Source: Sphingopyxis sp.
GTDB lineage: Bacteria; Pseudomonadota; Alphaproteobacteria; Sphingomonadales; Sphingomonadaceae
NCBI GenBank assembly: GCA_026125835.1
Contig: JAHCKJ010000017.1
Location: 1-15,955 of the forward strand
Length of the DNA stretch: 15,955 nt
Direction of reading: 5' to 3'
A program made the translations under genes and the position numbers. How positions within the stretch are numbered: position 1 is the first letter of the stretch; every line of letters starts with the position of its first letter. Of the stretch, positions 15,222-15,955 are shown in pieces. A model generated the notes under the pieces. The model did not search any database. It worked only from the letters and a program-made list of their open reading frames with translations, and was not told the DNA's origin.

Positions 15222-15955
15222 TCACCCCATCGGGTAGAGGATGTCCTTGCTGACCTTGTGCAGCGCCTTCATCACCTCGTCGGGCAGGACGAGGTCGGCG
15301 GCATCGAGGATCGGCTGGAGCTGGCCATAGGCGCTGACCCCGACGATCGTCGATGCGACGAAATCATGTTGTTTCGACCAGGCGGTCGCCATTGTCACCG
15401 GGTGCAGCCCGGCGTCAGCGGCGATTTGCAGATAGCGTGCGGTCGCAGCCAGGCTCTTTTCGTTGACGAAGCGGCGCCCCATTGCGGCCTGCCGCCCTTC
15501 CATCGCGAGGTAGCGCGAAAAGCGCGCGCCCTCGGGCGTCGCGCCGCCCTGATATTTCCCCGACAGTACCCCGCCGGCGAGGGGGGAGTAGGGGATCAGG
15601 CTGACGCCTTCCTGGCGACACACTTGCGCCAGCTCGTCCTCGAAACGGCGGTTGTTGAGGCTGAAATTGTTCTGGATTGAGTGATAGCGCGCGACGCCCA
15701 GCTTTTCCGACGCGGCGAGCGATTTCATCAATCCCCAGCTCGTTTCGTTCGAGCAGCCGAGGATGCGGACCTTGCCGATCCGGACCAGCTCGTCGAGCGC
15801 GTCCATGATCTCGTCATAGGGCGCGTCATGGTCGGGCCAGTGCGTCTGGTAGAGGTCGACATAGTCGGTTTGCAGCCGCGTCAGGCTGCCATCGATTGCC
15901 TGGAAGATGTTCTTGCGATCGAGTGCGGTCATGCCGCTGCGGCACGGCGACTTGA
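15222..15955 (-). CDS. Aldo/keto reductase (5' end outside window)
   Basis: The open frame continues past the window edge: codons before the internal Met at 15932 read KSPCRSG, in frame, so the true start is further upstream. The visible ~243 residues are the C-terminal two thirds of a (beta/alpha)8 aldo/keto reductase of the Tas/YdjG-like group. DYVDLYQTHWPDHDAPYDE contains the catalytic His. GKVRILGCSNETSWGL, IQNNFSLNNR, LIPYSPLAGGVLSGKY and the C-terminal NADPH-binding helix region follow. The missing part should hold the catalytic Asp, Tyr and Lys. It reduces a carbonyl with NADPH, but the substrate is unknown. It is the first visible gene of the minus-strand group that also holds the DUF411 and ASCH-like genes. 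Confidence 0.93.
   Translation of the reverse strand, partial: KSPCRSGMTALDRKNIFQAIDGSLTRLQTDYVDLYQTHWPDHDAPYDEIMDALDELVRIGKVRILGCSNETSWGLMKSLAASEKLGVARYHSIQNNFSLNNRRFEDELAQVCRQEGVSLIPYSPLAGGVLSGKYQGGATPEGARFSRYLAMEGRQAAMGRRFVNEKSLAATARYLQIAADAGLHPVTMATAWSKQHDFVASTIVGVSAYGQLQPILDAADLVLPDEVMKALHKVSKDILYPMG

Overview
The window is high-GC bacterial DNA with dense, often overlapping genes and frequent GTG starts. Three things suggest a sphingomonad alphaproteobacterium of the Sphingopyxis/Sphingomonas type: a dispersed-repeat core (CTGAGCTTGTCGAAG) that I recall as common between sphingomonad genes, a TonB-dependent receptor of a type frequent in that group, and the overall protein character. 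This is a recognition call; no search was run. All genes from 1 to 14082 are on the + strand and the last three (14079-15955) are on the - strand. The genes at both window ends are cut by the boundary. I found no tRNA, rRNA, CRISPR array, transposase or phage gene.

Region 1 (1-1774) is a two-gene unit: the 3' end of a parallel beta-helix protein overlapping, by GTGA, an exported diheme c-type cytochrome of the SO2930/HNE_0200 type. The function of this pair is not established. A composite REP-like inverted repeat (1792-1878) follows. Region 2 (1915-4592) couples a maleylacetoacetate isomerase (tyrosine/homogentisate degradation) to a TonB-dependent outer-membrane receptor, again by GTGA.

Region 3 (4629-7234) is the most interesting part. 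A MarR-type regulator overlaps a three-gene cassette: a PqqD-like small protein, an HPr kinase-related kinase and a family-5 nucleotidyltransferase. I recognise this as the poorly understood 'HPr-rel-A' system. Its parts resemble peptide-modification modules, but no substrate peptide is evident here. The last gene overlaps glmU by ATGA.

Region 4 (7231-13167) holds cell-wall amino-sugar genes: glmU, a GNAT acetyltransferase and a 104-residue protein of unknown function. A ribbon-helix-helix/PIN toxin-antitoxin module then sits immediately upstream of glmS, with a clear operator palindrome and a probable leaderless promoter. A GFA-type zinc protein and a HAD phosphatase follow glmS. GlmS makes glucosamine-6-phosphate and GlmU makes UDP-GlcNAc, so the block supplies peptidoglycan and lipopolysaccharide precursors, with an addiction-type module placed between the two enzymes.

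Region 5 (13216-15955) has a dienelactone-hydrolase-family protein with a Tat-like leader. It meets, tail to tail with a 4-nt stop overlap, a minus-strand ASCH-like/winged-helix protein. Upstream of that protein lie an exported DUF411 (probably copper-related) protein and the 3' part of an aldo/keto reductase.
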